The notes under the pieces: generated by a model
Seen by the model: only the letters and a program-made list of their open reading frames with translations
The model's database searches: none
Told to the model about the DNA's origin: nothing
Assembly: GCA_946902875.1 (NCBI GenBank)
Contig: OX336359.1
Coordinates: 3,410,001-3,474,000 of the forward strand
DNA: 64,000 bases
Source of the DNA: Nematopogon swammerdamellus
Lineage: Eukaryota > Arthropoda > Insecta > Lepidoptera > Adelidae
Direction of reading: 5' to 3'
Program-made: the position numbers and the translations under genes
In this document: one piece after another, positions 10,387 to 23,734 of the stretch
Position numbering within the stretch: position 1 is the stretch's first letter
Layout of the letters: each line of letters begins with the position of its first letter

Positions 10387-10924
10387 GGCGTCACGGAGCA
10401 TGGCCGACTGTAGGTAGAGACAGATAGTGTGACGTAGCGCCCTGCTGTGGGCGCGCCCCACTGCAGAATGTGACGTATTGACGGTAGATCGTCCGGAAAC
10501 TTCGGTTGGTTTCTCAATTTTAGTCGCCAGTTAAGAGGAAGAATCACCGCTCGTGGTGACGAGACCAACAACTGTTTTATTTACTAAACTTGGCGGTTTC
10601 TTTGTGTAAAATTCGTAGTTTGATTTCGTTGTGTCTCTGTATTCCCATAATTTGAAATTACATAATAAATCTGTACTCATAATTCTTTTTGCTTGACTCT
10701 GTGTTCCACCTACTTCCCATCCTCACTGGAGACTGGTCCGGCATCAGCGTCGGAGGAAGCAGAACTGGGGTCCGACCGCCGCAAGCGCTCGGGGGTGGAG
10801 GGTGGGTGACAATAGATACGTAGAAAGGAAGAAAAGCCAACACAAGTTTCCAATAAGTTTAATCCTCGAGCTCCTGCGAGATCGCTCCTTTGATCATTTC
10901 ACATAAAAAAGAGATGTGTTATTA
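10387..10924. other. intergenic gap between the converging genes
   Basis: No exon recognised. It separates the SINE-rich PGLS 3' flank from the inferred lingerer 3'UTR end. Confidence 0.4.
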
Positions 10925-10943
10925 CATATTTATCTATTACAAT

Positions 10944-10949
10944 TTTATT
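10944..10949 (-). terminator. lig: candidate lingerer poly(A) signal
   Basis: AATAAA on the - strand at the lower edge of the non-repetitive block; an alternative TTTATT lies at about 10577. Confidence 0.4.
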
Positions 10950-12277
10950 TACTTTCATAATTACAAAAAGACGGTCAACTAAATACAAATCTTGACGACT
11001 GCTTACGTACATACACATATTACATACAGATAGATATTAGCACTACTTTAATTTAACCTCAACTTATACGGAAACTTATGAGAAAAATCTGTGAACGCTC
11101 AAATCGTCGTAGCTACGGAGATTAGGAATTTAATCCATTTAATTTCATTGCTACCTAACCAACGAAAAATCGGAAGTAATTACACTACGCTAATCTCGTC
11201 AACGACTTTACGCATTAGAAAAGATATACATTTTAATACAAAACGCACGTCGCTACGATTTGAGTGAACGCGCGCGACTAACAATTTGTCTGTTTAATTT
11301 ACAAATTATCAATACGACTTTTGTTTTTAACTTTATTTAAAGATAGGTACAAGAAACGCACTTACAAAATAGCCGGCGTCGACGCGACGTCACCTCCTCC
11401 CGACCCGCACGTCTACACACGCACAGCGCGCTACCACAAGTATCGTTACGCGAATTGACTTCGACACCGCCCCGCGGCGTCCACGCTCGCCCGGGCGATA
11501 CAACTTCAACAGAAAGTCTCCTCGCCAACTACGTTTCGCAAAAAAAAAATAAACGATAACGCGGTAAAACTTAGAAAACGCTAAAAACATCTCAAAAAAA
11601 TCATCTTTGAAAATACGTGGCCATTTTCGTACCACCGTCGTCGCGGTTGGCAAATCAAATTCATTACAGACTATGTTCGTTTTTTTTTCCTATTCGTATA
11701 CGTCAGTCCATTAAGTGTTTTGTCGCTCTCGATTGTCGCAACAAAAATGGCCGCGTTCTAAACAGAACGACGCGCTCGACTGTACACTCACAACTGGACG
11801 ACCGCACGCCGGAGAAGTGAACACCTCGGACTTTCAGTCTCCTTTCTAAATTATTTACCTAAAGATTCGCAACGAGAGCTATTACATTTTCTATACACGC
11901 AGTTCAACACGGTGTTTCTTTTTACATGCAGAATCTTACTTTCTAATTGTTTCGAGACAATCAACGAGCTTCGCGCTGTCACGATGTCACAGCGATGCGC
12001 GTTTGTAACTGCGCCAAATTCTGCGACAGATGTCAACGCCTTTCAAGTTACAACGGCAGCTGTCACTAAGTTCCATGACAATCGGCATCCATACTCACGT
12101 TCCGTGACATTAATCATCCCTACTCGAATTTCAAATCATTAAACACTGTTGCAAAATTCCATCACATTAACATGCATTTATTCCTCAAAAAAATCAACGC
12201 CGGAAATGTCAAATTACGAAAAGTCGTAACTTTACATCATTTGCCATTTCCAGAGGCAATATGGTTTGCCGGTACGC

Positions 12278-12487
12278 CAGTGGCGGTTCCCCAGGTGAAG
12301 CAAGTGAGGCGCCGCCTCACTTAAATTATCTTAAAGGTAAAGAAAAAAAAAATCGACATGGATGTTTATTTATTGCTAGACTTTGGGCATGTCCTGTCCT
12401 CGAAATAGAAACTGCAATACAACATTAAAAAAAATGCTATTATGTAGGTGGTGCCTCACTAAAATTTATTGGACAGAGCCGCCACTG
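12278..12487. mobile_element. hAT-type MITE with 8-bp TSD, inside the lingerer 3'UTR
   Basis: 210 bp with inverted ends CAGTGGCGG / CCGCCACTG and subterminal GTGAGGCGCCGCCTCAC / GTGGTGCCTCAC. It is flanked by a perfect 8-bp direct repeat CGGTACGC (12270-12277 and 12488-12495). The 8-bp TSD and CAG-start are hAT features. Confidence 0.88.
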
Positions 12488-12864
12488 CGGTACGCACAGT
12501 GGAACTATTAGGCCCAGTGCGGGGAACCAGTCCTACAGAACGAGAATGTTTTATCGGTGATTTCGTCTCGACCAGACGAGGTCATCTCGCGCGGAGAAGC
12601 TTCTTCAGGCGCGCGGGGGAGACATGACGAGCCCGTGTACGGCCGGGCGTGAAGCGGCGTCGAGGAGGAACATGAGGGCGGCGGTGGGGCCTGCGTCGCT
12701 GGAGCGTATAGTCGTCGGAGTGTGCGTGCGTCGGCTTGGGTTCGGGCGAGCGTCGTAGAGGTGTCGCCACGCGCCCTGTACTCTGAAACGTAATGACATT
12801 TTTTTTAAATTAAATTAAATGTATTTATTTATCTTGTGCGATAAAAACACACACAATAAATACA

Positions 12865-13220
12865 ATAAAAATCTGTTAAGTGCGAGTTTTACTCACGCAC
12901 GGAGGTTTCCGTATCTATCCGCTATTATCCGCCTATCTTTTGTCTTTCAACAATGCAATGTATAAAAGCCTGTGGCGCCATCTATTATTCAATAGTGTGA
13001 CTAATAGATTTTTCGGACGTTTGTTGTATGGGAGCCCACCTTAATTTCTTACATTTTCTTTTTCTTATTATTTCTTGTTATATCCGCCATAGTAACACAT
13101 ATTCTGTGAAAATTTCAACGGGCTACCTATTACGGTTCAAGAGATACAACCCTCGGACAGACGGACGGACGGCGGAGGCTTAGTAATAGGCTTCCGTACG
13201 GGATACGGAAACCTACAAAC
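12865..13220. repeat. lepidopteran interspersed repeat (family E)
   Basis: Starts AAGTGCGAGTTTTACTC, contains AACGGGCTACCTATTACGG and GGACAGACGGACGGACGG, and ends TACGGGATACGGAAACCT. A second copy lies at 61705-61905. Confidence 0.6.
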
Positions 13221-13469
13221 ACAATCAGACAAGACAAATTGGACCTGACACAGCCTTTGTCCCTCACCACCGAGTCCGGGAGCCGGTGAGAGGGACGCTA
13301 ATTTTAAGTCAGGCCCAAGTACACAAGACAAATAATATTCTATGCATTAACTCTAACATAAACATATGCAACAACCAGAGAAAAAGGTGAAGAAGAAGTT
13401 TAATAGTTGCAACCACACAAAATACAACAACACACACAAAACAAAACGTCATAATAATCAATTTTGGGG

Positions 13470-13704
13470 GCATAAGAGGTAGAGAGAGGGAGGTCGAGAG
13501 CGGGACTGGTGGTTTCCCCGCGTCCTAGTCAACGCAGACTAGCTGACGAGGGCTTGATGCGAGCCGAAACGTGAAGCATGCGCGGGAAATTTAGAGTGGC
13601 CACTCGCTAGTCCCAACCTCGATTAACACCCTCCTCTACTGCCGATGGGCTCGGATATGTTCGGTGAAGCCATCGCAAGCTTAGTTCCACACCTTCCTTC
13701 TCTA
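13470..13704 (+). mobile_element. 5'-truncated copy of the RLE-type LINE (3' end only)
   Basis: Carries the last codons and 3'UTR of the element at 51008-54008 in + orientation: GAGCGGGACTGGTGGTTTCC, CGCAGACTAGCTGACGAGG, GCCGATGGGCTCGGATATG, ending CCACACCTTC. Confidence 0.75.
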
Positions 13705-13985
13705 TGTACTTGCGCGCGCTAGCTACCTACCACCCGGCGGGCCGCCGACGAGCAATTCAGTGTGCTGCCGACAGCCGCGCGGTGTATATATACCTACACG
13801 CTCGCCCACGCTACTGCGCGCAGCTGCAATGCAATAATCACTTTGCACTCGATCGTTTAGGTACATTTTCGCACGCAGCGATTGGCGACGTGAAACATTA
13901 GGCTATTAAAGCTGTAGGTATGGAACTTTTTCTATGGAGTGATTTATCTGTTACGAAGTAACTATTAAGTAATCTGTGGTAATAC
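13705..13985 (+). repeat. interspersed repeat family F, next to the last lig coding exon
   Basis: Blocks CTACCTACC.CCCGG, GCACGCAGCGATTGGCGACG and TTATCTGTTACGAAGTAAC recur at 42725-42985 (+) and 34160-34300 (-). It ends within about 10 bp of the lingerer 3'UTR donor. Confidence 0.6.
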
Positions 13986-14018
13986 TCACGAGGTGCGTGT
14001 AGGCGGCGGCTGCAATGT

Positions 14019-14111
14019 CTAATTGGGCGCCCAGTACGACTGCGAGTACGGCTTGTTGCCGCTCGGCTTGCCCGCGCCCGCGCCGCGCGCCGCCCCGCCC
14101 GAGCTCTCCTG
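14019..14111 (-). CDS. lig: lig terminal coding exon (visible exon 24) with stop
   Basis: 30 codons and TAG (14019-14021): QESSGGAARGAGAGKPSGNK then PYSQSYWAPN, the typical ...YW-x-x-N C-terminus. The acceptor is CAGCAG (NAGNAG). The exon runs on to 13990, where a consensus donor GTGAGT follows 29 nt after the stop. Confidence 0.92.
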   Translation of the reverse strand, partial: QESSGGAARGAGAGKPSGNKPYSQSYWAPN

Positions 14112-17100
14112 CTGATAACACGCACAAGTCACGTCACCCCGTCACGCACACACACACGACATTCCACTAAACTTTGGCACAGAAAATTCATTAGTCTAAA
14201 CCAGTGGTTCCCAACCTTTTTGAGGTCACGGACCACTTGACAAAAATAAAATGTTCCATGGACCACCTACAAAAAACTCCACACCCCAAAAATTAAAACA
14301 ATTTAAAGCAAGTATAAAACCTATTTATAAAAATGTATTATAGTGTTAAAATGTAAGTGGTTATAATAATTTAATACAAGATCAAAAGAAAATGCAAGCA
14401 CTTCGTGTCATTTTGCAACTCGATCGTATCCTCTTGAATTCGTTGGGAGAGCTTCCATGTTTTATTGTTGTGTGGTTTGGTTTCGCGGACCACTTTCTAA
14501 GGACCACCGGTTGGTCTAAACTCTGCCACAAAAACTATGATTAGGCTAAAGTGGCGCATTAGGCAAAACTCTAGTATAGAAAGTGTCATCGTTAGACTAA
14601 ACTCTGGCACAGATACTATCATTAGGTTGAAATCTTGCACAAAAACTATCATTAGCCTACACTCTGGCACAGAAACTGTCGCCATTAGATTAAACTCTGG
14701 CACAGAACCTGTCACCAAACTTTGGTAAAGAAACTATAAATTTTAGACTAAACTCTGGCACAGTAACTGACGTCATTCATTCGGCTAAACTATGACAGAG
14801 AAATTGTCGTCATTAGACTAAACTCTGGCACAGAACTAGTCACCAATCTCTGGCACAGAAACTACAAACTTTAAACTAAACTCTGGCACAGAAACTGCCG
14901 TCATTAGGCTAAATTCTGACACAGAAACTGTCGTCATTAGGATGTAAACTTTTTTTCTTTCTTTTAGTTCAGTGAAGAAATATGTCATCATTGGTTCAAC
15001 GTGATGTTGTATAATGTAGATGTAGATAAAGTTTTGTTAAACACAAAAACACTTATAAATAACGAAAACAAATAAATGATGTTACATAAAATGATGAAAA
15101 ATGAGAAATCAAGTATATATATCATATTTCACCAGAAATGTGTGCAGATGTTTTAATACAAGTAATGATTGATACATGAGAATGTCTGATTAACTAAAAT
15201 TATACCTATTCCTAAAACATAACAAACACAAAACCCATGCAAAAGCGACAACACACGTAAAAATTGGAACAGCAATGAAGATAAACAAATATTTTATATT
15301 ATAAAAAGTATAAGTTTATGCAATACAGTAGAGCCTCGATAATCCGTACTCATGCTAGTCCGAACGCCTCTATAACCCGAACAGCGCCAAGTGACGCCCT
15401 CTCGCTGACGAATCTAGGAATGACGAATCTTTTATTTATTGACGATTCTCCTACTCCAAATGTCAAGAAAATACCCCCACTCGCAAACCATATCAGCACT
15501 TAACACTTGCTTGGACGGGGCTGACGAAAATGACCGCTCGTTATTCTAAAAGATGATGCTATGTAATTTGAGGGACAAGGCTTTTTATTTTCAATAAATA
15601 GAACCTCGTCAGCCTCAATGTCAGCCTCGATAGCTCAGTGGTGCAGACAGTCAACTGTCGCTATTGAATGTTAAGCAATGCTGGGCGCGGTCAGTACTTG
15701 GATGGGTGACCGCTGACCGTTGGAGGCCTGACCGAGGTTCGGATTCCTCGTAAAACTGTAGGTCCCTTCCCTCCTAATCCTACTCGGTGGTAGGGTTTAA
15801 CCCGCCCGGGTTGGTGAACCCGCACTGAATGAAACGTCGGTCCAAACGGCTATAATTAGTCTGTGTTTTCCGACCAGTTCAGTGTAGCCGGCACGATCAA
15901 AGGGGGAAGCACTGACATGGCACCTAGTTCACCCGGTGTTATGGGCTGACATCACGGCCGTTGTAGGTGATGTAGCCAACCGTGTCAGTTTCGATAAAAA
16001 AAAAAAAAACCCGCCAGACTAAAATAGATTAGTTTATAACTCAGTAACTGTTTTTTTTTTGTATTTTATGATTCAGAAGGTCACTCAATATATTTTTTCA
16101 AAGTATACAGCAGTTTTATTGAATTTGTCTATATAGACATACTATAATCCGAACACCTCGTGAGTCCGAACAGGTAGTTTTTTGGTAGATCAGATTATCA
16201 AGGCTCTACTGTATATAGCAAGCGTATAAGCAAACAAAAATAAAACTTACCCTCCTATGATTACTGTTCACCCGAACATCCATCTACAAATAAAATTAAA
16301 ACTCTAGAACCGTAGATTTATACAACTACAGTGGAACCTTCGTGACCCGCTTCCCGACTAGTCCCAACACATTTCTTGTGATCCGACACACTAGAAGGAA
16401 GGTGTGGATCTAAGCTTGCGATGGCTTCACCGAACATATCCGGGCCCATCGGCAGTAGAGGAGGGTATTAATCGAGGTCGGGACTAGCGAGTGGCCACTC
16501 TAAATTTCCCCCCCATGCTTCACGTTTCGGCTCGCTTCAAGCCCTCGTCAGCTAGTCTGCGTTGACTAGGACACGGGGAAACTACCAGTCCCGCTCTCGA
16601 CCTCCCTCTCTCTACCTATCCATATTTATTTGATCGTCTACAACGTGTTCCAAAACTCAACGTCAAGCGGGAACCAGGGAGAAGGCCAGTCTATGACTAG
16701 CCAGGGAAAAATAAGAAAAAAAATCGGAGTCATTTGTTTTTTATGATATGAGCATTTTTTGAAAAACGTTGAAAATTTCTCATACCACATTTTTAGGTAC
16801 TACGACTACAAATTTGCAAATATAATTTTTTTTATTGGTAGCCTAAATAACTCTGCTATTGATCAGTATTCCAAATAAAACCAGAATGCCTGTAGTTTTA
16901 CCAAAAAAGAATTCAGTGAATTTTTTTCTATAAAAATAAATGACTCAGATTTTATTTTTCTTATTTTTCCCTGGCTAGTCATAAACTGGCCTACTCCCTG
17001 GTTCCCGCTTGACGTTGAGTTTTGGGACACCCTGTATACAGGTTTATACAGAACGAATGGACCATACTTCGTGGTTCTGATTCCACGTAAAACTGTAGGT

Positions 17101-20100
17101 CCCTTCCCTTCTTACCTTGCTAGGTGGTTTATCCCGGGTTACTACCACCGCACTGAATGAAACGTCGGTCGAAACGGCTATGTAAATAGTTCGTGTTTTC
17201 CGTCCAGTTCGGTGTAGCCGACGTGGAATTAAGGGAAGCACTGACATGGCACCTAGTTCACCCGGTGTTATGGGCTGACATTACGGATTTTGTAGGTGAT
17301 GTAGCCAACCGTGTCAGTTTCCATAACAAAATTAATAAAAAACTTACAAAAATGATTTTCTAAATGTTGCCATGCAATATTTCACCAACTTAAAAATGTT
17401 TGTTTTTCGCATTTATTTCTTCTGCGTGAATTTTTTTTTCCGTGATTGTATCGTATCCTGATCACAAGCTGTGTGATGCAAATATTAAATCCACTATTGT
17501 CAGTCCTTCAGTGCACTAATTTGACTTTTCGGATGACTGAGGTTCCACTGTGTTTAAAGAAAAGTGCTCACATGCTTTCTAAAAATAAAATAAACATTCA
17601 AAAGATCATATTATGCCGTTCCAATTCATACAATACACTACAATACAGCTTGTTGCGTTTTCATTCTCTACTTACTGGTTGCAATTGTATTTCTTTTTTA
17701 TTAATTATATTTTGAAGAGCTGATGATCAAAAGTGTATAATATTATATTGCAGTAACATGCTTTTACAAAAGATGAAAAATGTGGTAAAACTTTTTCTTT
17801 CTGTAATCAAACTACAATGAGTGCATAAATGGATATATACGGAGTTATATTAATAGGTGGTAGTGCGCGACAGTGGTAATTCTAAACTCAAGTTGAAAAA
17901 CATTTTATTTTGAGAAAAAAAAATTTTGTTCACTATCTTCATATGGTTAAATGCTGATTTAACAAAATTCATATAAAAAAAATCACATGCCAAAAGTTTT
18001 CGGTGAAATCTAAAAAGTGCCAAAAAAACCTATTATGACTTTTATTCTATCGCATCGCTAAATTTATATGCCAATTAGGATTTCCTGTCTAAAAATATTT
18101 GCCTTCGTTCATCAGCTCCTAATTTTTTTTTTAACCCTGTCACCGCCACGAACTCTCACGTGCCTGTCTGTCAATTTAAAATGCGCCTTAAGATTCCGTT
18201 CTCAAGGTGCATTTTATTTCACTAACAGCTCCGTAGATCTGCAGCGGTGAATGAGTATGCAAGGTATGAAGGCGCAAGAGAGAACCATTCAGCGATTCAG
18301 CAGTAATATAAGGTGCTTCGTTATTCATGGCAATAACTTCGGGAGCAAACACTTTACGTAAGAAAAAAACATATGTTTATAGGAGCATTTTTTCTCCTAA
18401 CAAAAAATAAAATCAAATAAGTAGCTGTAAAAACCAATCATAGTGACCTTGTGACTTACTTACAACAAACAGCTGTTCTGCGTTTGAACATAGTACGGTC
18501 ATTGACCCCGTAAAATGCAAGTTACCTACTGTTACACACAGGTTAATGTTTAGGTAGCAAACATGTTTTGTTTAATTTCTCGAAAAGTAATGCTAAGAAC
18601 GTATTTTTTTTTGCGTAACGTGTTTATTTGAGTGTGTATGTGAACCTCCCGAAACATTTGACATGAATAACGGAGCATCTTATATATCACAAAACACACA
18701 TCATTCTTATCTAGATATATTTCAACTTTTGTCATCATCAGTTATATGTAAAATATTTTTTTTATGATGAAAAATTTTATGATGACGACAAAAGTTGAAA
18801 TATAGTATAGATTAGAATATTGTGCGTTTTGTATTATATATATTTCATAATAATGTAAAAATGTTTCTATAGATTCGCTTGCTACAATAAACTCTTGCAC
18901 CTTCGTACATTAAAACACGTATGTACAATACATAATACAGCTTTACATATATATCTAGACTACAAAATGCCGCCGGTGGTGCAAATTACATTACATATTT
19001 AATTTGTATATGTTTTTATATTTTATATTATAATGTATACAAAATAAGTTTAAAAAAATGTGTGAATAAATATATTAACACGCTCGGCGGCGGTACTGCT
19101 ATAGCAGTAATATTTTCATAATAAAATGTGACAGTACGGCTGGAGCCGTGGGTATTGGATGCCTTATTAGAGACACTACGGTTATAACAGTCGCCTGTGT
19201 TCCGGCGCTTTGTATAAAACACTCTCTACTGTCACATAATGAGCCTGCATAGTTTGCGTACTGTCACACAGACAGTACATATTTGTGACCACTTCGCTCA
19301 CACATAGACAGATGTGTGCAGGCACGCATACTACGGTTATAGCCGGCGTGTTGCTATGGCGTGTAGCCGTACTGTCATATTACATATAAAAAAACATATG
19401 CAAGGTGGCAGTACTGCTATGACCGTAGTCAAAATTTGTATGAAAAGTTTTAGTGTCGCAGCACACAGATCTAGTATTTTCTTACCGTCGCCGAACGTGT
19501 TAAATAATAATAATTTCCTTTCAAACGTCTCTCTATCCGTCTGTATCGAGACAGACATCTGGATACAGTGCGCTCGCTGCGTCGTACCTGGTGCTGCGGC
19601 TGCTGGTGGTGGTGGTGTGGGTTGTGGTGCGCCGGCGGCGCGGCGGAGATGTAGAGGTGGTGCGGCGCGGCGCCGCCACCGAACGGCGGCGGTGTGCCCG
19701 AGTGGAACGCGGCCTTCTCGTAGCTCTGCGCACCACGCCGTCATTATTGCTTTCACACTTTTGTTTGGGTGAATGACCGGTAGTACCGTGTGGGGTTGGC
19801 ACTTTAAAAGAATAGCCCCACTGCATCTCTCCCCGTGTATGTCGTAAAAGGCGACTAAGGGATATGACTCCCTTCTTATATTTCTTTTTTGTCAGCCTCG
19901 ATAGCTCAGTGGTGCAGACAGTCGACTGTTGCTATTGATTGTTAAGCAACGCTGGGCGCGGTCAGTACTTGGATGGGTAACCGCTCGACCGTTGGAGGCT
20001 GACCGTGGTTCGGATTCCACGTTAAACTGTAGGTCCCTTCCCTTCTTACCTTACTAGGTGGTAGGGTTTATCCCGGCCGGATTGGTACCACCGCATTGAA

Positions 20101-20482
20101 CGAAACGTCCGGTCGAAACGGCTATGTAAATAGTTCGTGTTTTCCGTCCAGTTCAGTGTAGCCAACATGAAATGAAGGGAGGCACTGACATGGAACCTAG
20201 TTCACCCGGTGTTATGGGCTGACATCGCGGATGTCGTAGGTGAAGTAGCCAACCAGTTTCCATTAAAAAAAAAAGAATAAAGAATATACCCGGCCGGGTT
20301 GGTACCACCGCACTGAGCGAAACGTCGGTCGAAACGGCTATGTAAATAGTTCGTGTTTTCCGTCCAGTTCAGTGTAGCCGGCGCGAAATGAAGGGAAGCA
20401 CTGACATGGCACCTAGTTCACCCGGTGTTATGGGCTGACATCACGGATGTTGTAGGTGATGTAGCCAACCGTGTCAAGTTTC

Positions 20483-20534
<52 letters not shown>

Positions 20535-23500
20535 GTATCGTTACATCGACAGTTGATTGGGAGTATCGAGACCAGAGCAGTTTTACAGATACTATCACGG
20601 TCGCTGCTCTGTGGAACTAGCATCCCTTATTCCCTGCCACCCGTCCTATCTCCGCATTACTCGTCGCAGAGAGACTCAGCACCCTTTTGTTGTTGACATT
20701 GGGCTTCCAGATTCAGATTCAGATTCAGATATTTATTTCGCCATAAAGAACACACAACAATAACAATATTACATTGAGACATATGCATATTCAGTATGGT
20801 TCGTCATCATTTTTTATGATGTCCCGTTCAGTAGTGCAATCTATAAGGAAGAATCGGGTAAGAAACCTTACAGAGCTTTTTTTAAATATAGCTTACATAC
20901 TAAGTTTTCATTATGTTAAATATAACATACTATATCTAAGCAAAAAATTAAAAATACTAAGTCAAAAATATACTCATTAAAAAAGATAATAAAATACAAA
21001 ACAAAGAACATAGGGTTCAGTCAAGTTATTAATAAAATTTGTGTTTATGCATATAAACAATTTGAATTATCAAAGTCAGCAGAATTTTTATTTACAGTAT
21101 GAAAAAAATTCACTTAACTTATAAAATGGATTGTCTAAGAGAAATATTTTCAGCTGACTCTGGAACACATTGTCACTATTTATTGATTTTATTGTATCAG
21201 GAACATTTTCGTACAATTTGGGTCCAATCACGTCAGGGTCTTTTTCAGCCATCGCCGATTTATGCGCAACAGATTTTAAACGCTCTGAGTTACGTGTGTT
21301 ATAATTATGACTTGCGCCATTTGACTCAAAAGAATTCATGTTTTTGCGTACATATACCACTACTTCATATATATATAGAGAGCACACCGTTAATATACCA
21401 AAGTATCCGGCGAGTGTATTTCCTGAATCCTTTAACCTGTGTGTCTTCAAGCGTCGTATTAACGGGCTAGACAGCCCAGCAACAGTCCGCAAATCTGCTG
21501 GCATGGCACCTAACTGAGCGTGGTTTCGCGAGGAGAGGTGATTTTGGCTCTGTCAACTGCACCATTGGTCTCTCGGCACAGCCACCCATGCTGGTTTACA
21601 TTAAAAAAAAAGTTGTACAAACGGACGCATCACTCACGTTGACTTTGTTGAGAGAAGCGTGCGCCTTGGCGTACATCGCGCTCGTGAGTTCAGCGCCCGT
21701 CGCCGCCGCACCGCCCGCCTTGCCGCCCGCGCTGTAGCCACCTGCAAATACGTTCATAATGTTATGTTAATTAAGTGTTCATAGTGTTCATTTAGCATTC
21801 ATATTGTTATTTAGCATTCCAATTGTTTATTCGGAATTCATATTGTGTATTTAGCATTCATATTGTTTATTTAGCATTTATATTGTTTATTTTGCATTTA
21901 TATTGTAGAGTTAGCATTTATATTGTTCAGTTAGCATTTATATTGTTCAGTGAGCATTCATAGTGCTCATTTAGCATTCATATTGTTATTTAACATTCCA
22001 ATTGTTTATTCGGGATTCATGTTGTGTATTTAGCATTCATATTGTTTATTTAGCATTTACATTGTTTATTTTGCATTCATATCAGTGCGGTGGAACCCGG
22101 CCGGGATAAACCCTACCACCTAGTAAGGTAAGAAGGGAAGGGACCTACAGTTTAACATTTAGCATTTATATTGTTCAGTTCGTATTCACGTTGTTCATTT
22201 AGCATTCATATTGTTTATTTAGCATTCATATTGTTTATTTAGCATTTATATTGTTTATTTTGCATTTACATTGTTTATTTTGCATTCATATCAGTGCGGT
22301 GGAACTAGGCCGGGATAAACCCTACCACCTAGTAAGGTAAGAAGGGAAGGGACCTACAGTTTAACATTTAGCATTTATATTGTTCAGTTCGTATTCACGT
22401 TGTTCATTTAGCATTCATATTGTTTATTTAGCATTCATATTGTTTATTTAGCATTTATATTGTTCATTTAGCATTCATATTGCTAATTTAGCATTTATAT
22501 TGTTTATTTAGCATTTATATTGTTCACATTGTTCATTTAGCATTCATATTGTTAATTTAGAATTTATATTGTTTATATAGCATTTATAGCATTTATATTG
22601 GCCCCCCTCAGGGGCCCTAACTCTCACACTTTAAATCATAATCATCATCATAACAGGTCTCAGGAGGCCCTAACTCTCACACTTTAAAACATAATCACGG
22701 TACCCTGCTTGTAAGAGTCCTGCTGCGGCTGTGTCGCCTCGTATTGTGGCTGCTGCTGGCTGTAGCCGGCCACCTTGCCGCCCGCCGCCCCCGACACTCC
22801 GCCCACGCCCGTCACGCTCGAACCGCCACCGCCGTACTGCTGCAAGCGCGCAAACTTTCACTCTCCACGTGCCGTCCGAGCGGACATTACTATACTAGGT
22901 GGTAGGCTCAAATTGTAGCCGACTGGATTGGTACCACCGTACTGGATGTAAGATGGCCGCATAGCAGCCTCGGTTGTGTTCTCCTCTTTTTTTTTTATAG
23001 TAAGTGCGACATGTGGCGCCGTGCCACCCATAAGTTGTCTAGCAACGCCCATGACATCCTCTAGTCCAGTATAGCCAGCAATCTAGGGAAGTCTCCGGAA
23101 CGGCACCTATCTTCTCGGAGGTGATATTGGCTGGCCGCAGCGTGTGCTTTGGCCCCTCCGACTCAGTCACTCATACCGGATTACATAAAATAAAAAGCTA
23201 TACCCACCGGATAAACTCCGTACTGGTAGGACGCGGGCGGCGGCTGATAGAAGTAAGCGTAGCCGGGCGGGAGCGCCGCCGCGACCTGCTGCGGCGACGA
23301 CGCGTCCGCGCGGCCGAACCTCTCGCCGCCGCCGAGGCCGAAACCGGCCGTCGGCTCGCGCGCCCCCGTCACGCCGTAGCCAACCTCGTAGTAACCGCCC
23401 TGCCGACAATTTTTTTTTTTTTTTTTTAATGAACAAGCAGCTAAAAATTCAAATTTTCCAAATTTTTATTGCACACACAAAATTATAAACAATGTCACAC

Positions 23501-23699
23501 TTTTACAAAGTTATTAAAATTTTGAACAATTTGTTTTGTTTTTCAACGTACCCTGCCACCTAAACTGGCCGTTGTGACCGTATTATAGGTGGCGTTTTAG
23601 CGCGCCTTTTGTGCATGCTTGGGTATACTGAAAATTATATTAATAAGAATAGAAAGAATAAAATAAAAATAAAAAATTAATAAAAATATAATAACTGGT

Positions 23700-23734
<35 letters not shown>

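Larger units (their letters stand above)
10925..12782 (-). other. lig: inferred lingerer 3'UTR exon
   Basis: On the - strand a good acceptor (TTACGTTTCAG) at 12783-12793 opens a stretch that, apart from one MITE, is largely free of recognised repeats and differs in texture from the introns. It pairs with the donor 29 nt after the stop codon (13989). A - strand AATAAA at 10944-10949 (TTTATT on +) would place cleavage near 10925. Short frames inside it show no homology. Confidence 0.5.

Noticed and set aside
12582..12799. Two overlapping - strand frames (about 62-64 aa) that could extend lingerer
   Set aside because: They follow the conserved terminal SYWAPN and TAG, show no family similarity, and fit a GC-rich 3'UTR.
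19314..19772. 152-aa + strand frame opposite lig exon 23
   Set aside because: Antisense shadow of a GC-rich, histidine-rich coding exon.
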